NCBI RefSeq assembly: GCF_004365915.1
Contig: NZ_SODI01000001.1
Coordinates: 124,001 to 188,000 of the forward strand
Length of the DNA stretch: 64,000 nt
Reading direction: 5' to 3'
DNA from: Cryobacterium psychrophilum
GTDB taxonomy: Bacteria; Actinomycetota; Actinomycetes; Actinomycetales; Microbacteriaceae
This document shows, in pieces, positions 9,206-17,825 of the stretch. How positions within the stretch are numbered: the stretch's first letter is position 1; each line of letters opens with the position of its first letter. The notes under the pieces are model-generated. The model searched no databases. It saw nothing but the letters and a program-made list of their open reading frames with translations, and was not told where the DNA came from. A program made the translations under genes and the position numbers.

Positions 9206-10152
9206 ACGCTTCCGAAGCGCTTATCACCCAGATCGTTGTGATCGTTGTGATTGTCGCCCTGATCATCGCGGTCATCGTCACCATCTCGAAGGCCATTCGT
9301 ATCATTCCCCAGGCGCGCGCCGGCATCGTCGAGCGGCTCGGCCGCTACCACAAGACGCTCAATCCGGGTCTGAATCTCCTGATCCCGTTCATTGACCGTC
9401 TGCGCCCTCTCATCGACATACGCGAACAGGTCGTCTCGTTCCCTCCGCAGCCTGTGATCACCGAGGATAACCTCGTCGTGTCGATCGACACCGTCGTGTA
9501 CTTCCAGGTGACGGATGCTCGCGCCGCGACCTACGAGATCAACAACTACCTCGGGGCGGTCGAGCAGCTGACCACGACGACCTTGCGTAACGTTGTCGGT
9601 GGGCTCAACCTTGAGGAGGCCCTGACGAGCCGGGACAACATCAACGGCCAATTGCGTATCGTGCTTGACGAGGCAACCGGCAAGTGGGGTATCCGGGTCG
9701 GGCGTGTCGAGCTGAAGGCGATTGATCCGCCCATCTCCATTCAAGATTCCATGGAGAAGCAAATGCGTGCCGAGCGTGACCGACGCGCCCTGATCCTCAC
9801 GGCCGAGGGGACAAAACAGTCGGCGATCCTCACGGCCGAGGGGGCTCGACAGGCGTCGATCCTCGAGGCGGAAGGCTACGCCAGGGCTGCCGTTCTGCGC
9901 GCACAGGGCGAGGCGGAGGCCATCACGACAGTGTTCAAGGCCATTCATGACGGAGATCCGGATCCGAAATTGCTCGCCTACCAGTACCTGCTGACCCTGC
10001 CGAAGCTGGCACAGGGCAGCGCCAACAAACTGTGGATTGTTCCGAGTGAGCTCACCGAAGCGATGAAGGGCATCGGCAACGCCTTCGGTCCGAAGGGAAC
10101 CGGCACGGAGGCCGACTCCCCCGCGCCGGTTCGCCCCGTACCCCGGGCCTAG
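9202..10152 (+). CDS. SPFH/Band 7 (stomatin-like) membrane protein
   Basis: A 316-aa SPFH protein. An N-terminal membrane helix (about 7-30) is followed by the Band 7 domain (IIPQARAGIVERLGRYHKTLNPG through DPPISIQDSM) and a coiled-coil segment rich in Ala/Glu repeats such as ILTAEGTKQSAILTAEG, which drives oligomerisation in this family. The C-terminus is a Pro-rich tail. The ATG overlaps the nfeD-like stop. Family members form large membrane-associated rings; the specific role here is unknown. Confidence 0.92.
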   Translation: MNASEALITQIVVIVVIVALIIAVIVTISKAIRIIPQARAGIVERLGRYHKTLNPGLNLLIPFIDRLRPLIDIREQVVSFPPQPVITEDNLVVSIDTVVYFQVTDARAATYEINNYLGAVEQLTTTTLRNVVGGLNLEEALTSRDNINGQLRIVLDEATGKWGIRVGRVELKAIDPPISIQDSMEKQMRAERDRRALILTAEGTKQSAILTAEGARQASILEAEGYARAAVLRAQGEAEAITTVFKAIHDGDPDPKLLAYQYLLTLPKLAQGSANKLWIVPSELTEAMKGIGNAFGPKGTGTEADSPAPVRPVPRA

Positions 10153-10155
10153 GCG

Positions 10156-10914
10156 GTGTCAGACCCCTCCGCTTTCCTCGCCCGCTCCGGCATTCGAGTC
10201 TTCGCCCACCGTGGCATGGTCGGCGAGGCACCGGAGAACACCCTTCTGGCGTTTCTCACCGCCCTGTCGGCCGGGGCGACCCACCTGGAAACCGATGTGC
10301 ACGCCAGTCTCGACGCGGTGGCCGTGATCAGTCACGACCCCAATCTGGCCCGTGTAGGGCGCGACGTGCGCGTCAACCAGCTGACATTGGCGGAGCTCAA
10401 GCGAGTCAACTTAGGCAACGGCCAGTTCGTTCCCTCCCTGCCCGAAGCCCTCGACGCCTTCCCGGAGGCACTCTTCAACATCGACGTCAAGTGTGACGAG
10501 GCCGTCGTCCCCACGGTGCAGGCGGTTCTCGGCGCGCGGGCGACGGCACGAGTGCTCATCACCTCTTTTTCGGAGGACCGCCGCCGTCGCGCCTGCGACC
10601 TGCTTCCTGGCGTGGCCACATCCGCGTCGTCCCAGGTGGTCGCGAGGGCTCTGGTTGCCGCCTCCCTCGCACCCACGAATGTGCTTCGTCGCGTCCTGCG
10701 CGGTATCACGGCCGTACAGGTTCCGGAGCGCGCCGGTCCCCTGCGCATCGTCACCCCGCACTTTGTGCACCGGATGCATGCGGTGGGCGTGGAGGTGCAC
10801 GTGTGGACCGTGAATGAGGTGTCGGCCATGCGCCGCCTGCTTGATATCGGTGTGGATGGACTCATCACCGACCGAACCGATGTCGCTGTCGCCCTCATAA
10901 CCGAGCGAAGCTGA
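10156..10914 (+). CDS. Glycerophosphodiester phosphodiesterase family protein
   Basis: A 252-aa GDPD TIM barrel that hydrolyses glycerophosphodiesters to glycerol-3-phosphate and an alcohol. The N-terminal catalytic motif AHRGMVGEAPENT, the metal-binding ETD (HLETDVHAS) and the second histidine in ISHDPNLAR are intact; the C-terminal VHVWTVNE and GVDGLITDRT motifs are typical. There is no signal peptide, so it is cytoplasmic. The GTG start lies 3 nt after the SPFH stop, so it is cotranscribed with the NfeD/SPFH pair. Confidence 0.9.
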   Translation: MSDPSAFLARSGIRVFAHRGMVGEAPENTLLAFLTALSAGATHLETDVHASLDAVAVISHDPNLARVGRDVRVNQLTLAELKRVNLGNGQFVPSLPEALDAFPEALFNIDVKCDEAVVPTVQAVLGARATARVLITSFSEDRRRRACDLLPGVATSASSQVVARALVAASLAPTNVLRRVLRGITAVQVPERAGPLRIVTPHFVHRMHAVGVEVHVWTVNEVSAMRRLLDIGVDGLITDRTDVAVALITERS

Positions 10915-10940
10915 GAATTTGCCCCCAAAAAAGGGGTTGC

Positions 10941-10967
10941 GGGAAGCGAACGCACAGCTTAATGGTT
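10941..10967 (+). promoter_or_regulatory. Candidate SigR/SigH-type promoter of rbpA
   Basis: GGGAAG at 10941-10946 is separated by exactly 18 nt from GTT at 10965-10967. The consensus for Streptomyces SigR and mycobacterial SigH promoters is GGAAT/C-N18-GTT, and rbpA is a known SigR target in Streptomyces. It is 57 nt upstream of the rbpA ATG, a plausible leader length. Confidence 0.55.
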
Positions 10968-11023
10968 TACAACTGGGTATGCATCGCGAGAACTGTGATT
11001 GCATCGCGAGAGGAGACCACACG

Positions 11024-11389
11024 ATGGCTGACCGCAGTTTACGTGGCATGAGATTGGGCGCACAAAGCCTGCAGAGCGAAGAGGGCGTAACCTTTTCCGC
11101 ACGAGTAACGCATACCTACCGGTGCGCGACGTGCAGCAAAGAAACAGTCATGATTTTTTCGGCAGACGCCGAAGCCCCCGATGAATGGGAATGCAAGTAC
11201 TGTTCCCGAGTGGCGACGCGCCTTGAAGACTCCGCGCCGGTGATCGTTGATCACTCCGGGGAGAAGATCGCCCGCAGCCATTGGGATATGTTGCTCGAAC
11301 GTCGCACGCGTGCAGAGCTGGAGGAACTCCTGCAGGAGCGCCTCACCGTTCTGCGCGAGCGTCGCGGACAGCAGAAGGTCGGTGCCTGA
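11024..11389 (+). CDS. rbpA: RNA polymerase-binding protein RbpA
   Basis: Small actinobacterial RNA polymerase accessory protein (121 aa) that stabilises sigma-A open complexes. The four zinc cysteines are present as C34-AT-C37 and C57-KY-C60. The C-terminal sigma-interaction domain (SHWDMLLERRTRAELEELL) is well conserved. The N-terminus begins MADRSLRGMRLGAQS, a family hallmark. The ATG at 11024 has AGGAGA upstream, which fixes this start; the longer open frame from 10919 is non-family. A likely stress promoter lies at 10941-10967. Confidence 0.96.
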   Translation: MADRSLRGMRLGAQSLQSEEGVTFSARVTHTYRCATCSKETVMIFSADAEAPDEWECKYCSRVATRLEDSAPVIVDHSGEKIARSHWDMLLERRTRAELEELLQERLTVLRERRGQQKVGA

Positions 11390-11413
11390 GCTACCACTCA
11401 GAACGCGACAGCA

Positions 11414-11450
11414 CGGTCCCGAGCCCTGGTGGCTTCGGGGCCGTTTCTCG
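11414..11450 (+). terminator. Imperfect hairpin terminator after rbpA
   Basis: An imperfect stem (11414-11425 with 11431-11443, one bulge) with a 5-nt loop is followed by TTTCTCGTT. It lies between the convergent rbpA and lnt genes. Confidence 0.5.
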
Positions 11451-13007
11451 TTAATCCCGGTGCGGCCGAGTTTCGCGCCGAATCCGCCTCGCACTGAACC
11501 CGCAGAGCACGAAGCCGAAAACGCCTAGCCCGGACACGAGCCACTCGATCTGTCGTCCCGCGACCATGGCCGCCGTGATCGTGGAGCTGAGGGGCACGGT
11601 CGCCACCATGGCGCCCGGCTCCCACGTGGTCAGCTGATCGATGGTCTCGCCGTTCGGCGTGATGATCGCGCTCGTGCCGACGGTCGAGATGTTGACGACC
11701 GTGCGCCCGGTCTCAATGGCTCGCAGCCGGGCAATGGCGAGCTGCTGCACGCTCTCGTCGGTGTGCCCGAAGTCCGCGTTGTTGGTCTGGCCGAGGATGA
11801 TTTCGGCGCGGTCATCGATCATGTTATGAATGAGCTGATCGTCGGCGATGTCGAAGCAGATCGCGATACCGGCGAGCACGCCGTTGACATCAAAAATGTT
11901 GTCGCGTGTGCCGATGCCATAGTCCCGACCGATCAGGTCGATGAGAGCCGGCGCGAAGGGGCGCCAGAAGGCCCGGTCGGGCATGTACTCGGCGAAGGGA
12001 ACGGGATGCACCTTGTCGTAGACGTCAACGGCACCCTGGCCCGCCTCCCAGAGGAGAGAACTGTTGAAATACGTTCCGTTACTGAGGGTGATCGTGCCAG
12101 CCAGGAGCGGGGCGTTCATCTCCCGACTGATGTAATCGAGAGTCTGGGCGGCGCGCGGGTATTGGAGCGGATCGATGTCGCTGGCGTTCTCCGGCCACAC
12201 CACGAAGTCGACGTCCTCTTCGAGCAGGGGAAGCGTGGCAGAGACATGATCACCCAGAATCTGCCCCGGCGTGTACTCGGCAAACAATCCGGCATCGGAC
12301 GCCCCCTGCACGGCGGCCAAACGTGTGCTGCCACTATGCACGACGGGGAATGCCGGAACGAGAAGGAGCAGCACGACAGCGGTGACCGCGATGGTGGCGT
12401 GCCGGAGACGGCCGAGCCGCACATCGCGCAGCAGCTGCACGGTGAGAGCGCTCAGCAGTACGACCAGAAAGCTGAGGCCGGACATGCCCACCCAGCCGAC
12501 GAGCGAAGCGAACGGTCCCTCCGACTGACTCAGCGCCACCCGACCCCAGGCGAATCCGCCATAGGGCCACACGGCCGAGATGGCCTCCCGCGCGGTCCAC
12601 AGTCCGGCCACAATCACCGGGACGATTCCGAGGCGGCCCAGTCGGCTCGGCCACAGGCGGGGTCCCACCCGCAGCACGACCGCTGTCAGCGCGAGGCCCA
12701 CGGCGAAGAAGATGCTCTGGAGTCCACCGAGGGCGATCCACGGCACCGGGCCGAGGTACAGCGTGATCCAGTAAATGTGAATCAGCCAGAAGGACAAGCC
12801 GGCCACGACGCCGACCGCGAGGCCAGTCCACGGTCCCCGGCCGAGGAGGGAAACGAACATGAGCGCGACGCCGACGGGAGCCAGCACCCACCAGTCCTGA
12901 TCGGGATAGCCGGCGTCGAGCACAGCGCCGGCCAGGGCGGCCAGCACCAGGGCGGCCCAGAGGGGCAGGCTCAGGGCGCGTTGGCTCCCACCACTCAGCG
13001 TCGGCAT
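11451..13007 (-). CDS. lnt: Apolipoprotein N-acyltransferase
   Basis: Transfers a third acyl chain to the N-terminal cysteine of lipoproteins at the outer face of the membrane. The 518-aa protein has about seven membrane helices before a nitrilase-like periplasmic domain and a C-terminal helix. The triad is in place: E273 (WPENAS), K332 (YDKVHPVPFAEY) and C384 (ICFDIA), close to the E. coli numbering. Its start directly abuts the stop of the upstream helicase gene. A lipoprotein substrate candidate (the FKBP lipoprotein) is encoded in the same cluster. Confidence 0.93.
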   Translation of the reverse strand: MPTLSGGSQRALSLPLWAALVLAALAGAVLDAGYPDQDWWVLAPVGVALMFVSLLGRGPWTGLAVGVVAGLSFWLIHIYWITLYLGPVPWIALGGLQSIFFAVGLALTAVVLRVGPRLWPSRLGRLGIVPVIVAGLWTAREAISAVWPYGGFAWGRVALSQSEGPFASLVGWVGMSGLSFLVVLLSALTVQLLRDVRLGRLRHATIAVTAVVLLLLVPAFPVVHSGSTRLAAVQGASDAGLFAEYTPGQILGDHVSATLPLLEEDVDFVVWPENASDIDPLQYPRAAQTLDYISREMNAPLLAGTITLSNGTYFNSSLLWEAGQGAVDVYDKVHPVPFAEYMPDRAFWRPFAPALIDLIGRDYGIGTRDNIFDVNGVLAGIAICFDIADDQLIHNMIDDRAEIILGQTNNADFGHTDESVQQLAIARLRAIETGRTVVNISTVGTSAIITPNGETIDQLTTWEPGAMVATVPLSSTITAAMVAGRQIEWLVSGLGVFGFVLCGFSARRIRRETRPHRD

Positions 13008-15473
13008 TCAGGAGACCGAGGAGTACGCGACGATTCCGCGGCGCACGTCGTCGATCGCCTGGCGTGCCGCGCGGCCAACGGGGCCGTCGGCGACGACGGA
13101 CAGCTGATCGAGCAGGTCTATTGTTTGCTTGGTCCAGCGCACAAAGTCCCCCGCCGCCATCTCTGCCTCGAGGAGCACATCGCCGAGCGATGCGCCACGC
13201 GCCCACTTCCACATGCTGAGGCTCAGGCCCACAGAGAGCGGTTTGCTGCCGGGGAGCTTGTGGTCCCGCTCAAGATCGTCGATGCGGCTCCAGAGATCCT
13301 GCGTCTCGTCGAGGGCGCCGCGAAAGGCGCCGCGAGGCAGGTAGCGGGCGTCGAGGAGCCCCTCTTCCCTCCTCGGTTCGAAGACGAGCGCGCAGGCCAT
13401 GGCGGCGAGACTCGCGGGGTCGAGGTCGTTCCACAGTCCACGACGCAGGGACTCGGCCACGAGCAGGTCGCGTTCGGCGTAAATGCGCCGGAGAATTCGG
13501 CCACTCTCGCTGAGCTCAACGCGGCCGTGCTCGTTCTGCGTGAGATAGCCGTAGCCGAGGAGCACGTCACTCACCCGGTCAAAGACCCGCGCAATCGCTC
13601 CGGTGCGCGCGTTGATCTGCTGGCTGAGCGCCGCGGTCTGACGCGAAAGCTTCCACCAGCGCTCCGCCCAGCGGGTGTGTTGCTCCCGCTCCGGGCAGTG
13701 GTGGCACGCGTGCGCCCGCATGGCCTTGCGCAGGCGCGCAATCTGGCGCTGACGTTTGTCGCGTTCTCCGCGCCGCGAGTTGTCGCTCGTGGACACGGCG
13801 CGTTCGCACTCCGTCAGCTCGCGCCGGATTGTTGTGTACTCGGCGAAGTCACCGAGATGGCACGTCATCGCCTCGGCGAAACCGGCGAGGGACTCCTGCT
13901 GCTGCCGAACGGTGCGTGCCAGGTCGACGACGGCCCGGTCGGCCTGGAACTGGGCGAAGGAGGACTCGAGCACAGCCCTGGTGCGTTCCCGGCCAAACTG
14001 GTCGATGAGGTTCACGGCCATGTTGTAGGTCGGTTTGAAGCTGGAATTGAGCGGATACGTGCGGCGGGAGGCGAGGGAGGCCACCGCGTGCGGGTCCAGG
14101 CCCTGCTGCCATTGGATGACCGAGTGACCGAGGGTGTCGATGCCGCGGCGCCCGGCCCGCCCGGTGAGCTGGGTGTACTCCCCCGGCGTGATCGGAACCC
14201 GCGCTTCACCATTGAATTTCTCAAGCTTGTCGAGCACGACGGTGCGTGCCGGCATGTTGATTCCGAGGGCCAGGGTCTCGGTCGCAAAGACCGCCTTGAC
14301 GAGCTTCTTCTGAAAGAGCTCCTCGACGACCTCCTTGAATGCCGGGAGAAGACCGGCGTGGTGTGCGGCCACGCCACGCTCGAGGCCGTCGAGCCACTCA
14401 AAGTATCCGAGCACACCGAGGTCCTCATCGAGCAGGGTTCGGCAGCGCTCGTCGACGATTCCGCGGATTTCGCGTCGTTCGTGTTCGTCCGTGAGGCGCA
14501 CACCCGCACGCAGCACCTGCCGAACGGCCTGGTCGCAGCCGACCCTGCTGAAGATGAAGAAGATGGCAGGGAGCAGATGTTTGCCCTGGAGCATGCGCAC
14601 GATCTCGGCGCGGTCCATGCGTGCCGTCTCGGTGCGCTGCGGCACGAAGTCCGGTCGGTTCCTTTGACGCCCGCGGTAGTCGGTTCTGCGGTCGTCCCCG
14701 CTGCGTCCGCCCCGCCCGCCGGTGCGCGCTCCCGCTTGGGACAGGCGAACGAGTTCCGGGTTGACCCTGTGGGTTCCGACGAGGCCCGCCGCATCGAACA
14801 AATCGAGCATGTTGTTCTTCACGAGTACGTGCTGTTCGAGCGGTACCGGGCGTTCCTCGGAGACGATGACGTCGGTCTCGCCGCGCACCGCCTGCAGCCA
14901 ATCGCCGAACTCTTCGGCGTTGGACACGGTGGCGCTGAGGGACACCATGCGCACACGCTGCGGCAGGTGAATGATCACTTCTTCCCAGACGGCGCCTCGG
15001 AATCGATCGGCGAGGTAGTGCACCTCGTCCATCACGACGAAGGCGAGGTTCGTGAGCAGATCCGAGTCCGCGTAGAGCATGTTCCGCAGCACCTCGGTTG
15101 TCATCACCACGATGCGGGCCTTCGCGTTGATGTTGGTGTCGCCCGTGAGAAGACCCACCTCGTCGGCGCCGTACTCCGCGACGAATTCCTGAAACTTCTG
15201 GTTACTGAGCGCCTTCATGGGCGCGGTGTAGAAGACCTTCTTCGTGGGATCCTGCATCGCCAGGTAGATGGCGAACTCGGCCACGATTGTCTTGCCCGCC
15301 CCGGTGGGCGCAGCAACGAGCACACTGTTTCCGGACTCGATCGAGGCGCACGCCTCAATCTGGAACGGATCCAGATCGAAGCGCCGTGCGGCTTGAAATA
15401 GCTGAAGAACCGGGTGGATGATGCGGTTGCGGGATGCGGCGTAGCGTTCGGCCGGGGATTGGATGTGAGTCAC
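13008..15473 (-). CDS. Ski2/Mtr4-like DEAD/DEAH-box RNA helicase (HelY-type)
   Basis: Superfamily 2 helicase of 821 aa. Walker A is APTGAGKT with K61, the Walker B box is DEVH (MDEVHYLADRFRG), motif III is SLSATVSNAEEF, and motif VI is QLTGRAGRRGID. The C-terminal about 350 residues contain a helical bundle with a CHHCPEREQH cysteine/histidine cluster and a DSHCT-type region typical of Ski2/Mtr4 proteins. Mycobacterial HelY is the best-known relative; RNA turnover is assumed. It follows tatC after 6 nt and abuts lnt. Confidence 0.92.
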   Translation of the reverse strand: MTHIQSPAERYAASRNRIIHPVLQLFQAARRFDLDPFQIEACASIESGNSVLVAAPTGAGKTIVAEFAIYLAMQDPTKKVFYTAPMKALSNQKFQEFVAEYGADEVGLLTGDTNINAKARIVVMTTEVLRNMLYADSDLLTNLAFVVMDEVHYLADRFRGAVWEEVIIHLPQRVRMVSLSATVSNAEEFGDWLQAVRGETDVIVSEERPVPLEQHVLVKNNMLDLFDAAGLVGTHRVNPELVRLSQAGARTGGRGGRSGDDRRTDYRGRQRNRPDFVPQRTETARMDRAEIVRMLQGKHLLPAIFFIFSRVGCDQAVRQVLRAGVRLTDEHERREIRGIVDERCRTLLDEDLGVLGYFEWLDGLERGVAAHHAGLLPAFKEVVEELFQKKLVKAVFATETLALGINMPARTVVLDKLEKFNGEARVPITPGEYTQLTGRAGRRGIDTLGHSVIQWQQGLDPHAVASLASRRTYPLNSSFKPTYNMAVNLIDQFGRERTRAVLESSFAQFQADRAVVDLARTVRQQQESLAGFAEAMTCHLGDFAEYTTIRRELTECERAVSTSDNSRRGERDKRQRQIARLRKAMRAHACHHCPEREQHTRWAERWWKLSRQTAALSQQINARTGAIARVFDRVSDVLLGYGYLTQNEHGRVELSESGRILRRIYAERDLLVAESLRRGLWNDLDPASLAAMACALVFEPRREEGLLDARYLPRGAFRGALDETQDLWSRIDDLERDHKLPGSKPLSVGLSLSMWKWARGASLGDVLLEAEMAAGDFVRWTKQTIDLLDQLSVVADGPVGRAARQAIDDVRRGIVAYSSVS

Positions 15474-15479
15474 GTGATC

Positions 15480-16274
15480 CTAAAATGCCAGGTCTTTTTC
15501 CACGGCACGAGCGCGTTTGGCGGCTCGTCGGTCGTGCAGGAAGGCAATGCCGTACGCGGCGAAGTAGAGCGCCACCATGGGGATCGCGAGGAGGAACATC
15601 GAGACAACGTCTGCCGCGGGAGTGGCGATGGCCGTGAAGAGGGTGATGACGAGGATCGCGATGCGCCAGGATTTGATGATGGAGGAGGCGCTGATGACCC
15701 CGGCAAAGTTGAGCAGCACGATGAAGACCGGGAGCACAAACGCGATGCCGATTGCCACGACGAGTTTGAGCACGAAATCAAAGTAGTTCTGCGCATTTAT
15801 GAAGGCGGAGTCTTCTGCGGGAGCGAAGCTCGTCATCAGCTCAACGACGTGGGGAAGCACATACCACCCGGCGGCGCACCCGGCCAGAAAAAGCGGTATG
15901 GCGGTGAAGAAGAAGCCGAACGTGTACGCCTTCTCGGTTCGGGTCAGTCCCGGTACAAGGAAGGCAAAGATCTGGTAAAGCCACACGGGACTCGACACAA
16001 TGAGACCCACGTAGAACGAAATCTTGAGCTTGAGGTCGAATGCCGACGTGATGTCGGGGTAGTTGATCTGAGCGTTGCGGTGCTGGGCATTGATGATCGC
16101 GTAGATCGGCTCGCGCAGCTGGTCCCACACGAAGTCCGAGAGCATCCAGCCTGCAACCGCACCCAGCAGGATGCCGGCGGCGGCCAGGAACAGGCGCTTG
16201 CGCAGCTCGATCAGGTGTTGACCGAGCGACATCTTGCCTTCTGACGCCGTACCCCGACGGCTTCGCACCGCCAT
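15480..16274 (-). CDS. tatC: Sec-independent protein translocase TatC
   Basis: Six-helix twin-arginine signal receptor (264 aa). Family motifs include HLIELRKRLF at the N-terminus, the FxLYQIFAFLVPGL region and NYFDFVLKL after the third helix. An internal ATG at 16232 (product starts MSLGQHLIELRK) has AAGG at good spacing and matches typical TatC starts, so the first 14 residues are uncertain. It follows tatA after 4 nt and precedes the helicase by 6 nt. Confidence 0.94.
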   Translation of the reverse strand: MAVRSRRGTASEGKMSLGQHLIELRKRLFLAAAGILLGAVAGWMLSDFVWDQLREPIYAIINAQHRNAQINYPDITSAFDLKLKISFYVGLIVSSPVWLYQIFAFLVPGLTRTEKAYTFGFFFTAIPLFLAGCAAGWYVLPHVVELMTSFAPAEDSAFINAQNYFDFVLKLVVAIGIAFVLPVFIVLLNFAGVISASSIIKSWRIAILVITLFTAIATPAADVVSMFLLAIPMVALYFAAYGIAFLHDRRAAKRARAVEKDLAF

Positions 16275-16278
16275 CTAT

Positions 16279-16491
16279 CTAGGGCTTGTTCGCCGGGTCG
16301 ACCGGGCCGTCGGACTTAGGGTGCTCTGCCGTCGGCTCATCGTTCTTGTCGCCCTTGATCTCGGTCTTGAAGATCTTCATGGACTGGCCGAGGCTTCGAG
16401 CAAGGCCGGGGAGTTTCGGTGCGCCGAAGAGGAGCAGGATGATGAAGAGGATGATCACGAGGTGCCATCCGCTGAGTGCGTTACCGAACAT
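16279..16491 (-). CDS. tatA: Sec-independent protein translocase TatA
   Basis: A 70-aa single-span protein with a short N-terminus, the hydrophobic helix [20 protein letters not shown], the hinge and an amphipathic helix ([19 protein letters not shown]), then a charged tail. It forms the pore-like component that moves folded proteins with TatC. Its start lies inside the last codons of the upstream membrane-protein gene (11-nt overlap), suggesting translational coupling. Confidence 0.95.
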   Translation of the reverse strand: MFGNALSGWHLVIILFIILLLFGAPKLPGLARSLGQSMKIFKTEIKGDKNDEPTAEHPKSDGPVDPANKP

Positions 16492-16840
16492 GAGGTTTTG
16501 TCCTCTGAATCATTTGAGCGTGTAGCATCAGTTTACCGCGCGTGATCAGCCGATCGCGACGCAGCTGCGCTCGATGCCGTTGACCGACGGATGCCGATTC
16601 CACAGCGACGCGCAGTTCGGCAGCATCGACGAAGACCGCCGGTCGAAAACGGCGCGGTTCGTCGTGCGCGCCGCCGGGTGTCCCTCCCCGCTCCAGCGCC
16701 GCGAGTTGATCCCCGAGGTCCTGTAACGCGTCGGCCGTGCGCATCAGCTTGCGATACAGCACAATACCGAGGCCGGTGAGGGTGCCCAATAGCAGCAGCA
16801 CGGCGCCGGTCCAGATGAGCAGCCAGGACCACCAGGGCAT
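16481..16840 (-). CDS. Small single-span membrane protein between pafC and tatA
   Basis: A 119-aa protein beginning [19 protein letters not shown]: one strong membrane helix (about 5-28), then a predicted coiled-coil ([17 protein letters not shown]) and a basic tail. I do not recognise the family. The ATG at 16840 lies 1 nt past the pafC stop, and the end overlaps the tatA start by 11 nt, so it sits inside the operon. Its place invites a role near Tat or as a membrane tether, which is inference only. Confidence 0.75.
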   Translation of the reverse strand: MPWWSWLLIWTGAVLLLLGTLTGLGIVLYRKLMRTADALQDLGDQLAALERGGTPGGAHDEPRRFRPAVFVDAAELRVAVESASVGQRHRAQLRRDRLITRGKLMLHAQMIQRTKPHVR

Positions 16841-16841
16841 G

Positions 16842-17825
16842 TCAGCGCTCCCCGTACTGGGCGGCGCCCGCGGCAGCCCAGTCGGAAACCGCCTGGCGCG
16901 CTTGCGGTGGTCCGATAACCGTGACCAGGCCCCCGAGTCCGGTGACGAGTCGGGTGAGAGAGGTGTACTGGGCGACGCGGAGGGTGACGCGAACGATTGA
17001 CGCATCATTCTTCGTGGCTCTCTCCACCCGTTCCGGTCGATAATCGGCCAGCAGGGCAGCGACAGCCTCCGGCATCTCCAGAACAACCGTCACGTCATCG
17101 ATTGACGGCTCGAAGAGCGTGTCCGGCAGTGTCATGTCACCGGCATGGGGAATGGTCGGCCTGTTTGTCACCGAGACGTCACGCATGCGATCGAGGCGGA
17201 ACGTGCGAACGGCGCCTCTCAGATGGCACCACCCGCGCAGGTACCAGTCACGGTCGACGGATTCGACGCGCAGCGGGTCGACGTGGCGCAGAACGCGTTC
17301 ACCGCGCGAGTTCAGGTAGTCGAATTCAATCTGCACATGCTGCCGCACCGCGGTTTGCATCAAAAAAATGATCTCTGGGGATTCCCGGTTCGCGACCACC
17401 AGTTGGCTCGGTGCAGCGGATGCGCCGCGGGTCAGTTTGGCCATCAGCGACGCGATCGCGCCACGATCGGCGTTCTCCGGCAGGGCAGACAGGTACTGCA
17501 GCCCGGCGATCAGGGCAGCCGCTTCCCTCGCCGAGAAGCGCGGGGAATCGTCGATCGCCACTCGATGGGTGAGCACTATCCGGTCATTGTCTTCGAATTC
17601 GTCCCAGAGAATGTCGAACAGGTCCCCGTGCAGGTACTGGCGTGTTTCCCCCGGCACGCCAGACACCGCAATGAGGCGCACGGCAGAGCGCACGCGCGCG
17701 GCCGGGACACCGAAACGCTCGGCAACCTCGGCGACGCTGACGTCGTCATGGTCGATCAGGTAGGGCACGAGCGACAGCAGGAAAGTCAGCTTGTCGGCGG
17801 CAACGGGCGTGTGCAATTCACTCAT
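16842..17825 (-). CDS. pafC: WYL-domain transcriptional regulator PafC
   Basis: One half of the PafBC heterodimer, which activates the LexA-independent DNA damage response in actinobacteria. The 327-aa product has an N-terminal winged helix (about 10-70) with VAEVAERFGVPAARVRSAV, a central WYL domain (IEFDYLNSRGERVLRHVDPLRVE, then RDWYLRGWCHL) and a WCX C-terminal extension. The ATG at 17825 has GGAGGG 6 nt upstream and overlaps the pafB stop, which decides the start over an upstream ATG at 17852. Confidence 0.92.
   Translation of the reverse strand: MSELHTPVAADKLTFLLSLVPYLIDHDDVSVAEVAERFGVPAARVRSAVRLIAVSGVPGETRQYLHGDLFDILWDEFEDNDRIVLTHRVAIDDSPRFSAREAAALIAGLQYLSALPENADRGAIASLMAKLTRGASAAPSQLVVANRESPEIIFLMQTAVRQHVQIEFDYLNSRGERVLRHVDPLRVESVDRDWYLRGWCHLRGAVRTFRLDRMRDVSVTNRPTIPHAGDMTLPDTLFEPSIDDVTVVLEMPEAVAALLADYRPERVERATKNDASIVRVTLRVAQYTSLTRLVTGLGGLVTVIGPPQARQAVSDWAAAGAAQYGER

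Noticed and set aside
10922..10936. CCCC-AAAAAA-GGGG hairpin as terminator of the phosphodiesterase gene
   Set aside because: Only four base pairs and no T-run; too weak to claim.
11763..15401. 1212-codon open frame on the plus strand
   Set aside because: It runs antisense to lnt and the helicase, which have full family motifs and operon spacing. Its composition (His/Arg/Glu/Gly-rich with no recognisable domain) is typical of a high-GC shadow.
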